The notes under the pieces are model-generated. The model did no database searches. It was given only the letters and a program-made list of their open reading frames with translations, and was not told where the DNA came from. This document shows positions 47,795-57,359 of a DNA stretch of 64,000 bases, piece by piece. Location: the NCBI RefSeq assembly GCF_014905175.1, contig NC_057790.1, positions 496,001 to 560,000 on the forward strand, given 5' to 3'. The first letter of the stretch is position 1, and each line of letters opens with the position of its first letter. The translations under genes were made by a program, and so were the position numbers. This stretch comes from Aphidius gifuensis (taxonomy: Eukaryota > Arthropoda > Insecta > Hymenoptera > Braconidae).

Positions 47795-47975
47795 TTATAA
47801 AAATCTGAAACAAATAAATTATGAAATTATACAAATCCTGAAACAAAAAAAATCTGAAAACATTAAAAAACATAATATTAAAATCCTGAATAACTCGAAC
47901 TCCTGAAATCATAAAAAAGCTGAAACATATAAAAAGCTGAAACAGAAAAAATCCTGAAACATACTTGAAAATTTG
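47795..47975. repeat. degenerate short repeat with CTGAAAC core
   Basis: CTGAAA occurs about nine times in 180 bp, often as ATCCTGAAACA or AGCTGAAACA and spaced about 15-25 bp by A/T spacers. It looks like an old expanded minisatellite. Confidence 0.65.
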
Positions 47976-48051
47976 ATTATTGTTTTTGGAAAAGTGCATT
48001 TAATATCAAAAATATCTTAAACATAAACATACATCGCGAATGGAAAATAGG

Positions 48052-48286
48052 GTGAAAATTTATCTATTATAAATTTTCACGATAGATAATAATGTCCTAA
48101 TCACCCTTGTCTACTCTGTTTGAGATAGACAAGGTCGATTCATTTTGACTTTCACACTATTCAATTTGACATTTAAATTAAATGTATAATTATTGTAAAA
48201 ATTAGTCAAAATAAATCTATACATAAAATAATAATTTGGAACGACAAGAAGTTTCAAAAAATATAGCAACAATTTTTTGAAACTTC
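48052..48286. repeat. three consecutive perfect hairpins
   Basis: Hairpin 1: GTGAAAATTTAT (48052-48063) pairs with ATAAATTTTCAC (48069-48080). Hairpin 2: CTTGTCTA (48106-48113) pairs with TAGACAAG (48126-48133). Hairpin 3: GAAGTTTCAAAAAA (48248-48261) pairs with TTTTTTGAAACTTC (48273-48286). All arms match exactly. Clustering suggests an element end or a structured transcript; function unknown. Confidence 0.75.
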
Positions 48287-48370
48287 AAGGATATTGAAGC
48301 ACTTTTCCGGGATAGGTTAAAAATTACAACTAGTCAATCTTGATCTAGAGGAACCTACCTTTTGCGAGTA

Positions 48371-48556
48371 AACATCCACGTAGAAATTGTCCAGGTATTC
48401 TCCAATAATCCAATTAAATCCCATCATATCCTTTTAGCAAATCCATGAAGAAGTTGTCCAGGTAGTCTCCAATAATCCACATAAATTCCGATCCATTCTC
48501 TCAGCGAAGCCATGTAGAAATTGTCAAGGTAGTCTCCAATAATCCATTTAAATAAT
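48371..48556. repeat. 67-bp tandem repeat, three diverged copies
   Basis: The phrase GTAGAAATTGTCCAGGTAGT and CTCCAATAATCCA recurs with starts at 48380, 48447 and 48514, exactly 67 bp apart. The second and third copies keep most of the unit. Confidence 0.85.
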
Positions 48557-49225
48557 AATCCCAAAACAGCAACAGGCACTTTTTACACTTATACACTTTT
48601 TACACTTATTTCACTTTTATTATATCACTCAATTTTTTTTATATATTTCTTTTTTAATAATAATCACTAGCACAAACACTTTCACTTTTTTTTTTTTTTA
48701 TGACCATACGAGACGATCGGCACGTGGTCATTTCAAACTAAACGTAACCGACAAAAAAATTCTAAACGATATACCATCCGCGAAAACTAAGACGAACAGA
48801 CGAAATTCTACGAAAATATTCTATTATTTTACACTTTTTTTTTTTTTAACCAAACAACCACGAGGTACTTTTTTACTAACCACGAATTTAATGGACGGAA
48901 AATTTTTAGATGATGTTAAACCGATGAAACCCGGAGACAAACTGACTAGAAATCGTCTAGGACTGCACCTTATATATCCTAGACTGTCCTAGACGAGGAC
49001 TAGAGGTCGCTTTTTCTAGGATTTACTGCCTAGTTTCGCCCTCTGCAGATCAGCCATTGGCTAACACCAGGCAAAAATTTTTGAAACACCTTTCGCGCCT
49101 AGTGAAAAAGAAAATTTCACGTGGATGCCATGCTCTCGAACCTAAAAAAAAAACACGTGCAAAAAAAATTTCAAATATATTTTTGTGAATTTTAATAATT
49201 TGTAAAAGAAAAAAAATATATTAAT

Positions 49226-49786
49226 GTATATACAGATTATTTTAAAATTAATTAGAATAATTTGCAAATTAAAATTTTGACTGATGAACTTTTCTTGCTG
49301 TTGCTTTTCACTGATGACTTGGAAATTTTACAGAACAATTATTTCGACAAATAGTATTTAAAATTAAGTAAAAAAAACAAATTAAACTAATCAGTTTTTT
49401 TTTTTATAAATTTGTTGAATCGACAATCGAAAAATAAAAATGATCAATTGAACACTTGCATCTTTCCACGAGGTAGTGGCAATTTAAAATTTGGTTAGAA
49501 TTATTTTAAATTGCCTCGTGTAGACTACCTCGTGGAATTTTATTATAAAAAAAAATGTGCAAGTGTTTAATTGATCAATTTATTTTTCAATTGTCGATTC
49601 AACAAATTTATAAAATAAAAACTGATTAGTTTAATTTTTTTTTTACTTAATTTTAAATACTATACGTCGAAATAATTTTTCTGTAAAATTTCCAAGTCAC
49701 CAGTGAAAAGCAACAGCAAGAAAAGTTCATCAGTCAAAATTTTAATTTGCAAATTATTCTAATTAATTTTAAAATAATAGGTATAT
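49226..49786. mobile_element. long palindrome (foldback element), arms about 250 bp
   Basis: The sequence from GTATATAC at 49226 inwards is repeated as its reverse complement, ending at 49786. Arms of about 250 bp match with only scattered mismatches and small indels: for example GACTGATGAACTTTTCTTGC on the left against its complement near 49710. The centre (about 49465-49540) is itself two nested inverted repeats, CCACGAGGTAG/CTACCTCGTGG and GGCAATTTAAAAT/ATTTTAAATTGCC. No frame inside. The best class is a foldback or MITE-type non-autonomous DNA element; the transcript would form a long double-stranded RNA. Confidence 0.88.
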
Positions 49787-50188
49787 AATATATACTTCGA
49801 CGAGTTTATGTCCAAACCTACCCCAATCCACCCCTTACCGTAGAAAATTATAAAAAAAATCCATCATTATCTAATTTTTTATTTAATCGGCCCTTTATCG
49901 GTAACAAAAAAAAAAAATTATCAATTGCTTGAAAAATATTCTCAAAGTCAAATATAAAAAAAATATACAAACAAGTCAAGTTTAAATTTATTGAAAACGT
50001 CACGAATTTATGCGTGAATAATATAACTAATTAATTAACACACTGGTAAATATTAAACTCTTGTTAAAATTAAATAAAAAAAAAAAAAGAAAAATTTATT
50101 TAAAAAAAAATTCATGTCACCTGATGATACATAAAAAATTGAAATCAATAAAATGTATTATTAATTTACCAAGTGTAAAAGAAACATC

Positions 50189-51088
50189 ATGAAAAATTTA
50201 AAATTAATATTTTTTTTGAGTATATCCAGTAAGTTTTATATATATTTTTAAAAATATTACAAAGTTTATTTATTTTAAATTTAATTATTTAAAGGTGTGT
50301 TGGGTAATCTTGAAAATAGAATAATAAAAGGAATAAAAGCTAAAGAAGGTGAGCTTCCAAGCTCAGTTGCAATATACATGAACGGAAATCTAAAATGTGG
50401 TGGTACCATAATTGATGAAATTCACATTATTGTAAATAAAAAAATTACTTAATTTTATATTACACATAAAATGTTTATTTTTATTTATTATTTTAATATT
50501 TATCAACAGACAGCAGCTCATTGTTGTCAACAATTATCACCAAAAGAATTGACTGTCTTAACTGGTGCAAATGATTTATCATCCTGGTTACCAAAATCAT
50601 ATGGCGTCAGTCAAATTTATATTCATGAAGACTACATTAACAGTGGATCATTTGAAAATGACATTGCAATATTAAGTTTGAGTGAAAATATTTATTTCAA
50701 TTCAGTAACAAAAGCTATTAAATTACCAACTCAAGAAACTCCAGAAAATACTAATTTAACTTTAAGTGGCTGGGGAAAAACTAAAGATTCAAATGGTAAA
50801 AATGATCTACCAACAGATTTGATGAAATTGGAAACAAAAATAATTAGTAATTCGTTGTGTAAAAAATGGCTATTGCGTGAAATTAATGACAGTCAAATTT
50901 GTACATTTATATCAAATGGACAAGGTGCATGTACTGGTGATAGCGGTGGTGGACTGGTTGATGGTAACACCTTGGTTGGAGTTGCCTCATGGATAGCTGG
51001 AAAAAAAGGATGTGCAACTGGTTATCCTGATGTTTTTACACGTGTATATTCATTTGTTCCATGGATAACGAAAATACTGAACAATTAA
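50189..51088 (+). CDS. secreted S1 serine protease 6
   Basis: Three exons, 50189-50228, 50295-50431 and 50510-51088, 251 residues. The short signal peptide MKNLKLIFFLSISSVLG precedes NLENR|IIKG. Triad: TAAHCC, NDIAIL, GDSGGG. S1-floor Gly (GQGACTGDSGG) and VASWIAGKKGC loop. Introns after the Asp strand and before GDSGG, present in most relatives, are absent. Instead an intron lies just before TAAHC in phase 0, as in protease 8 and apparently the relic at 38 kb. The shared CGGTIIDEIH, GDSGGGLVDG and PWI tail group these three. A probable IIKG activation by a trypsin-like enzyme after Arg. Confidence 0.92.
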
Positions 51089-51534
51089 TTATCATACATA
51101 AATTTACATGCAAATTGAATTTCATATTTTTATAAATTGATTACTCAACATTGGCTTGTTTCTAACATGACAATACTGTGTTAACAAAAAGAGTCATAAA
51201 AAAAACTTGCAAAGATATAAAACAGAAAATAAATTTTGTTATTCATTTCATTGTAATTTATTTGAAAAACTAGATTTTAATTTTTAATAAATAATGTAAA
51301 TTGTTTTGTTGTGTACTTTATAAAGTGTCGTATTGAATTTTTACAATGACATTTATTTTAAACCTTAAATATGAAAAATAAAAAACAGCAATGTAGTATT
51401 AAATAATTTAAATATACTGCTTGTTAAATAATTAAAATTAAATCATCAGAATATTAATGAGATATTTTTTTTAAATATTTAAAAACGTCAACAAACACAA
51501 GCCAGATGTTTCGAAATTTTTTTTTCTTTTCGAG

Positions 51535-51545
51535 TATATATTAAG
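51535..51545 (+). promoter_or_regulatory. TATA box of protease 7
   Basis: GTATATATTAAG lies about 48 bp before the ATG at 51583. Confidence 0.5.
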
Positions 51546-51582
51546 TTGAATTTAAAATCAATTTTAATTAACGTAATTAATC

Positions 51583-52730
51583 ATGTACCAGTTGATGATT
51601 TTATTAATCAGCAGCATCTTCATTCAAGGTACAAAAAATAAAAATTAATTTCTTCTTTTTTATGTTTAAAATCAACTATAGTATTCATTTCGATTCGAAA
51701 TTTTCAAATCGAAATTTTCTAGTAAATTTCTACACATTTAAAAAAGCCAAATAAAAGTGTTATTAATTTTCCATTATAATTAAACATTCTTTCAGCTAAA
51801 TAAAAATAAAAATAACAAATGTTTTGATAATTATTTTAATCAACAGATGTCCGTGGAATTGTTGGTGGTGTTGATTCAAATATAATTGATTTGCCATATC
51901 AAGTATCACTTCGACGTTCATCCCAACACATTTGCGGTGGTGCAATAATTAGTGATCGACATATTCTCACAGCAGGTCATTGTATTGCTGGTATATTTTC
52001 ATCTCCTTTCACTGAACTCACTGTTGCCTCGGGTTCAAGTACCCTCAATGGCCCGGCCAATGTTCATTTTGTTGATAATGTCATTGTACATCCTGGCTAT
52101 GTACCTCGTGCTTCTACCCAACGTGTCAAAAATGACATTGCCATAATAATTGTAAAAAATAACACCAAACATGCACAATATTATTTTAAAATAATTCAAA
52201 TATTATTTACATTTTTTTTTATTTAATTTTCAGCTTGAAAATTCAATTAAAGAAAATGAATTTCAATCGAGAATTTATTTACCAAATGAAAATACACCAA
52301 GTGGAATTGTTGGAGTTGTCAGTGGCTGGGGAAGAACTTCAATTGACAGTAAAAGTTCAATTGTTCTTAAAAAAGCAAGTGTAAATATTTTAAGTTCAAT
52401 GGAATGCTTGGAACAAGGTGAACTTGTTGGTGCTGGACAATTGTGTGGTTTTAGTGGTCTTGGAAGTGGAACATGCAAAGTAAATTTATCCTTTTAATTT
52501 AATTTATAATTATATATAATTTTTGATGCTTTGCAATATAGATTTTTAATTAATTTATTTGTTTTTTAATTTATCTGTAGGGAGACAGTGGGGGACCACT
52601 TGTTTTTAAAAATACAATCATTGGAATTGTATCAACATCTGATCGAGAATGTCTGCAAAATGTACCTCACACTTATACACGTGTTTTTACACATTTAAAA
52701 TTTATAAAAACAACAATAGCAGAAAATTAA
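51583..52730 (+). CDS. secreted S1 serine protease 7
   Basis: Four exons, 51583-51628, 51847-52151, 52234-52479 and 52581-52730, 248 residues. The signal peptide MYQLMILLISSIFIQ precedes DVRG|IVGG. The basic residue is one position earlier than usual (Arg-Gly-Ile-Val), so normal tryptic activation would leave an extra Gly on the new N-terminus; activation after Gly would need another protease. Triad: LTAGHC, NDIAII, GDSGGP. The S1-floor position is Gly (GSGTCKGDSGG). The loop is GIVSTSDREC instead of SWG, which may change P1 preference. Intron 1 is unusually long (218 bp). Confidence 0.9.
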
Positions 52731-53179
52731 AATTAATAATAAAAAAAAAATAAATAATAATGTTAACTTTAAAATAAAAATTATTTACTAAATGTAAATT
52801 AATTTGTCAAGGCTATTTATTTATTTATTTATTTATTATATTTTTTTTTTTGATAATAAATTTGTATAAATTTAAATTTTATTATGAGTTTTAAATTATT
52901 AATTAATTTCTTGAATTTCATTATTGTTAATTATTTTAGGTCAATAATTAGCATGATGTATAATTTAAAAATTTAATGACCTAGTTATTTTTAATTTATT
53001 TTTTGATAATACAAATTAATTTGTTTGAGAAAAAAAAAAAATACGTTATCTCAATATCTCAGATAAAAGTTCAAGGTCTTTGTTGAATTTTTTTATTTAT
53101 TATACGTGAAATTATGTAATTTTGTGGATTCATTTTTTATTAATCAGCAAGTTGATGCGTTAAATTTTCCATTAAAAAA

Positions 53180-54630
53180 ATGAAAAAAAATTGCGGCAGT
53201 GAGTGTTTCATTAATAATTTTTTAATCAACAAATACACGATCATGTTATTGTTGATAAATATTTCCAGTAAGTGTATTTAATTTACTATCAATAAATGAA
53301 TTAAAAATTGATTAATATTATGAAATTTCAAGTAGGTGAATTAATAACAAGTAGAATTAAAAACGGTGAAGAAAGTGAAGCTGCTGAATTTCCTCATCAC
53401 GTTGCAATCCGTAGAAATTCACAGTATTTATGTGGTGGAAGTATTCTCGATGAGCTTCACATAATTGTATCAATTATTTATCTATTTGATAATTTATTTC
53501 CATCACTATTTTAATTGTTTAAATTAAATTTTTAATTTTTAGACAGCAGCACATTGTGTACAAAAACATGGTCAAAAATTTAATAATTTAAATGTTATTG
53601 CTGGAACGAATGACCTTGGATTATGGTGGCCAAGGACTTATGGTGTTAAAAAAATATATATTCATCAAGATTACTCTGATGACAAGTATGAAGATGACAT
53701 TGCAATATTGAGGGTAAGAAAATATTAAAAATCATAAGAAGAATTGAGACAGGAAAATTTCTTTAAATAATTAATTTAGAAATTTAATTGATAATTTAGT
53801 TGGATGAGAATATTAGATTTAATAATAATCAAAGACCAATTAAATTACCTGATGGTGATACTCCCGAAGAAAGTGATATTACAATGTGTGGCTGGGGAAA
53901 ATTGGATACAGCTGGATATCGTCCAGTGCTGCTGAGAAAATTATCTACTAGAGTTATTAAAAATTCAAAATGTCAAATTCAAATGGGACGTCGTATTTAT
54001 GATAGACAAATTTGTACTTATGCTCCACATGGTGCTGGTGCTTGTTTTGTAAGTTTTAATATTGTTGGTAATAATTTTTTAGAACAATTCTTCATTTAAT
54101 TGTTGGAAAAAATTAAAATCGAAATCGAAAAATTACATAATGCTTTTATCGCGTTTCGGCTTATTAAATTAATATCTTTATTAAAAAAATATATTTTTCA
54201 TGTTATTTTGTGCCTAAATTGTTGAGAATTATTTTCTCTATTATCTGGTAAATTTTTAGAACAATCCTTCGTTGCGTTTAGTAGCTGTAGAAATGATAAA
54301 ATCGAAATCGAAAAATTTTATAATGCACTATTTGGCTCATTCAATTGATTTCGATTTGAACTTAGTAATTATAAATGATAACATTATTATGTAGAAAAAA
54401 ATAATTACAATTAAAACAATGATAATAAAAAATTCCAGGGTGACAGTGGAGGTGGACTAGTTGATGGTGATGTTCTAGTTGGCATTGTCTCATACATTGC
54501 TGGTGCTGGATGTGGCAAACTCTTCCCTGATGTTCATACACGTGTATACCATTATGTTCCATGGATCAAGAAGACCCTAGATGACGATAATAACTACTAT
54601 TCAAAAAGTTTTTTTTCACTCTTCAAATAA
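53180..54630 (+). CDS. secreted S1 serine protease 8
   Basis: Five exons: exon 1 ends 53267, then 53336-53466, 53543-53713, 53800-54048 and 54439-54630. Two in-frame starts exist. ATG at 53180 gives 276 residues with a polar, Cys-containing front (MKKNCGSECFINNF). ATG at 53243 gives 255 residues and a short hydrophobic signal MLLLINISS, more like its relatives; the second is preferred. Mature start ITSR|IKNG. Triad: TAAHC, DDIAIL, GDSGGG. S1-floor Gly (GAGACFGDSGG). Closest to protease 6 (shared DELHII before TAAHC, GGLVDGD, PWIKK), but it keeps introns that copy 6 has lost. The tail DDDNNYYSKSFFSLFK is unique. Intron 4 carries an internal duplication. Confidence 0.88.
54082..54345. repeat. 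direct duplication inside intron 4 of protease 8
   Basis: AGAACAAT(T/C)CTTC followed by AAAATCGAAATCGAAAAATT and (A/T)ATAATGC occurs at about 54082-54143 and again at about 54259-54328. It shares the TCGAAATCGAAA core with the 23-bp tandem array at 15.2 kb. Confidence 0.7.
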
Positions 54631-55077
54631 AATATAATCAATTTAAATTTGTCGAATTTTTTTCAATATCATTCACATTATTTATTTGTTTAAAAATTAA
54701 CACAACTTAATTATCTTTTTATCCAGTCAATAGATAATTATAAACAATTAAAAAATTTGTTAAATAAATCATTATAAAAAAAACATAAACATACTTAAAT
54801 TAAACTACAAATAATTTTACATAAATTTTACATTTGAAACATTTTTTTTTCGGTAAATAATAGCTTTGAATTAATTTAATTTTTTTCAATCAATTTTTTT
54901 AGAAAATAAAATATAGTTAACTTTTAATAATAATTAAATCTAATGTCGTTTTTCCAGCAAACTTTTAACAATCAAAAAAATAAAAAACTTTAATAATAAT
55001 TGAATTACACTACGTATTTTTTTTTTGGCTTTAAATCAATTAATTTTCTATATATAAATAATTAAATTTACTCTCTG

Positions 55078-57359
55078 TTATTTTGTATTTTGTCTTTTTT
55101 CAAATTTTAAAAATATACCTTCAATTGGTCGAAGAATAATAGACGAATAAGTTTTAATTGACTCATGAGTGTCACGACTTTTGACTCTCCATTTTCTCAT
55201 TATCTCAGCCAGTCCAATTTTAGCCTCAAGATTTGCAAATTTTTGACCAACACAGTTTCTTGGACCAGCTGAAAATGGAATCTGCAATCAACATGATAAA
55301 AATTAATCAAATTAAGCCAAAAATTATCAGCAAACAAAAACACCACCATGTAATTTATAAACAAAAAAAAAATAATAATAACTTACATAAGCAAATGGAT
55401 GATGCTTGGCTGTTTTTTCAACTAAAAATCTATCTGGATCAAATTTTTTTGGATCATTCCATAGCTTTGGATCAACATGAATCTGATTAATATGAATCAT
55501 CACATTACAGCCTTTTGGAATAGTATATTTATCTATTTAAAAATCCAAAAATAAATAATTAAAATTTGAAAATAAAACAATGAAAAATTAATTTAATAAA
55601 TGTTTTACCAAGTTGAACATCTTCTGTAATGTATCTGCCAATTCTAACTCCACCAGGATAAAGTCTCAATACTTCCTTGATAACTCTATCAAGATAATGT
55701 AACTTGGCAATATCATCTGTTGTCACAGTTTCATTTGAATCACCAAAAACACTGTCCAATTCTTGATGAATTTTATTTTGTATATCATCATCATTACCAA
55801 CACAAAATAAAAACCAATTCATCAAGCTCATTGTTGTATCATGACCCTTAACATATTAAAAACAATTTAAACAATTAATTTTTGCTTACAATTATTAGAT
55901 AAATTTTATTCATCATCTTACCCCAGCCATAAATGTTTTAACATGATCTCGAATTTCGTTGATGGTCAATGGTCGTTCCTCTCTTTCATTTGCTTCAAAA
56001 AGAATATCCAATAATGCCTTCTTCTTACTTCCTTCTTCTACAATAAATTAACAATATTATTTATAAATATTTATTGAAAAATAAAAATTCAACCTGGAAT
56101 CAACAAAATTAACTACCTTCATTTTCAACAGCTTCATGATTATTTCTGCTATGGTATTCTTTCATTTTTTTCCTAATAACCTAAAGATAATAATTAAAAA
56201 AAATTATTATTATTAATTTTCGTATATTTAATTGTTGTTAAATAGTTGAATAATATTTTTTTGTATTTATACTCACACGAAGACATTTTTCATCGACAAT
56301 TTTAACAGCAGCTTGAAATTTTTTTCCCTCAGCTGTTTGATAGTAAATTAAATCATACTTTAACCACGGCTGTCTGATTCGGGATGTAACACAATCAAAT
56401 ACTCTGAAAATATATTATTTTTAATATACAAAATTATAATAATAAACAATTTAATTGTTATTTATCACTTACGAGCGAATTGCATCGGTGTAATCTTTTT
56501 CTTTATCGCCGTATGTGTCGATGCTCATTCCCAATGCAGTTTCTATTCAAAAAAAAAATGAATAAATAATAATAATAACATAATTTGTTATTTATAAATT
56601 TTTGTTGTTTTTAAATTTACCGTAAATAATACTGAGTGAAAAATTTGCAATTGAATCATAAACATCGAAATATTCATTGCCAATTGTTTGGATTTTCTTC
56701 TCTAGAAATTCGTTGAATAAAATTGTTTTTTTTATCATGACTTTTGAATATTCTTTCAGAATACCAAAGTGAAATGCAGGTGTCATTAATTTTCTGTCAT
56801 GATTCCATTTTTCTCCTGTTGATTAATAAAAATAAAATTAATAATTAATTGATACTTTTGTTGGGTTAATCCGCGAAATACCTGATGAATTCAAGAGACC
56901 AAGTCCAAAACATGGCTCAAAATATTTATAGAAATTTGATTTTGTTGAATGCTTTGGATCACGAAGTATTATTTCAGCAAATTTATGATTATTTATGTGA
57001 ATTGTTGTTGTTGTTCCCATTTGTGTGCGAAATATTCCATCTTGAAATTTATTAAAAATACCTTGGAGATAATCATCAATGTCTATGAAAAAATAACAAA
57101 AAAAATATTTTATTTCGATGAAAAAATCAGTGGGTTTTGATAATGAAGAATAATTATTTTTTTAAATTAACAATTTATTATTTTTACCTTCCAATTTTTG
57201 CTTGTACAACTCCCAAGGCCAACCAATTATTGGTAATTTCGTTGGTGCCATTGGAATCGTCGAAACTTTTTTGTACCAAAAATAGTAACTAACACTGAGA
57301 TCAATTATTTTTAGAAATATTAAAAATAATACTGCTGTTAATATCAATGAAAACGACAT
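55078..57359 (-). CDS. cytochrome P450, CYP4 family
   Basis: Ten exons (minus): 57359-57188, 57082-56882, 56815-56621, 56542-56473, 56403-56277, 56180-56117, 56037-55922, 55846-55609, 55532-55387 and 55281-55078. All phases agree, giving about 510 residues, the usual size. The N-terminal hydrophobic anchor (SLILTAVLFLIFLKIIDL) places it in the ER membrane; the Pro-rich hinge is IPMAPTKLPIIGWPWELY. WNHDRKLMTPAFHF is the C-helix signature. The I-helix is MAGGHDTT, where CYP4 members usually have EGHDTT. The ExxR helix is EVLR, and the haem-binding loop FSAGPRNCVGQKF contains the Cys ligand. Insect CYP4 enzymes hydroxylate fatty acids or hydrocarbons and detoxify xenobiotics; the substrate here is unknown. 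No second P450 copy in the window. Confidence 0.93.

Larger units (their letters stand above)
47270..49150. repeat. repeat-rich block, probable unclassified mobile-element remnant
   Basis: This block is less AT-rich than its flanks and holds CpG-containing patches (47340-47460 TTTTCGCGCGCG, GCTGCAGC; 48690-49140 with repeated CCTAG and CGAGG words). It contains tandem repeats, three perfect hairpins and no sustained frame, all listed separately. It separates the inverted minus-strand protease pair from the next plus-strand group and is followed by a long palindrome. A non-autonomous DNA element or several nested ones fits best; no terminal repeats of the whole block were found. Confidence 0.5.

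Noticed and set aside
54362..54562. Minus-strand frame opposite the last exon of protease 8
   Set aside because: Shadow of the GDSGGG exon.
39395..54630. Protease cluster as a viral or horizontally acquired region
   Set aside because: Introns, signal peptides, codon use and base composition match the surrounding insect genes. The simplest explanation is ordinary tandem duplication.
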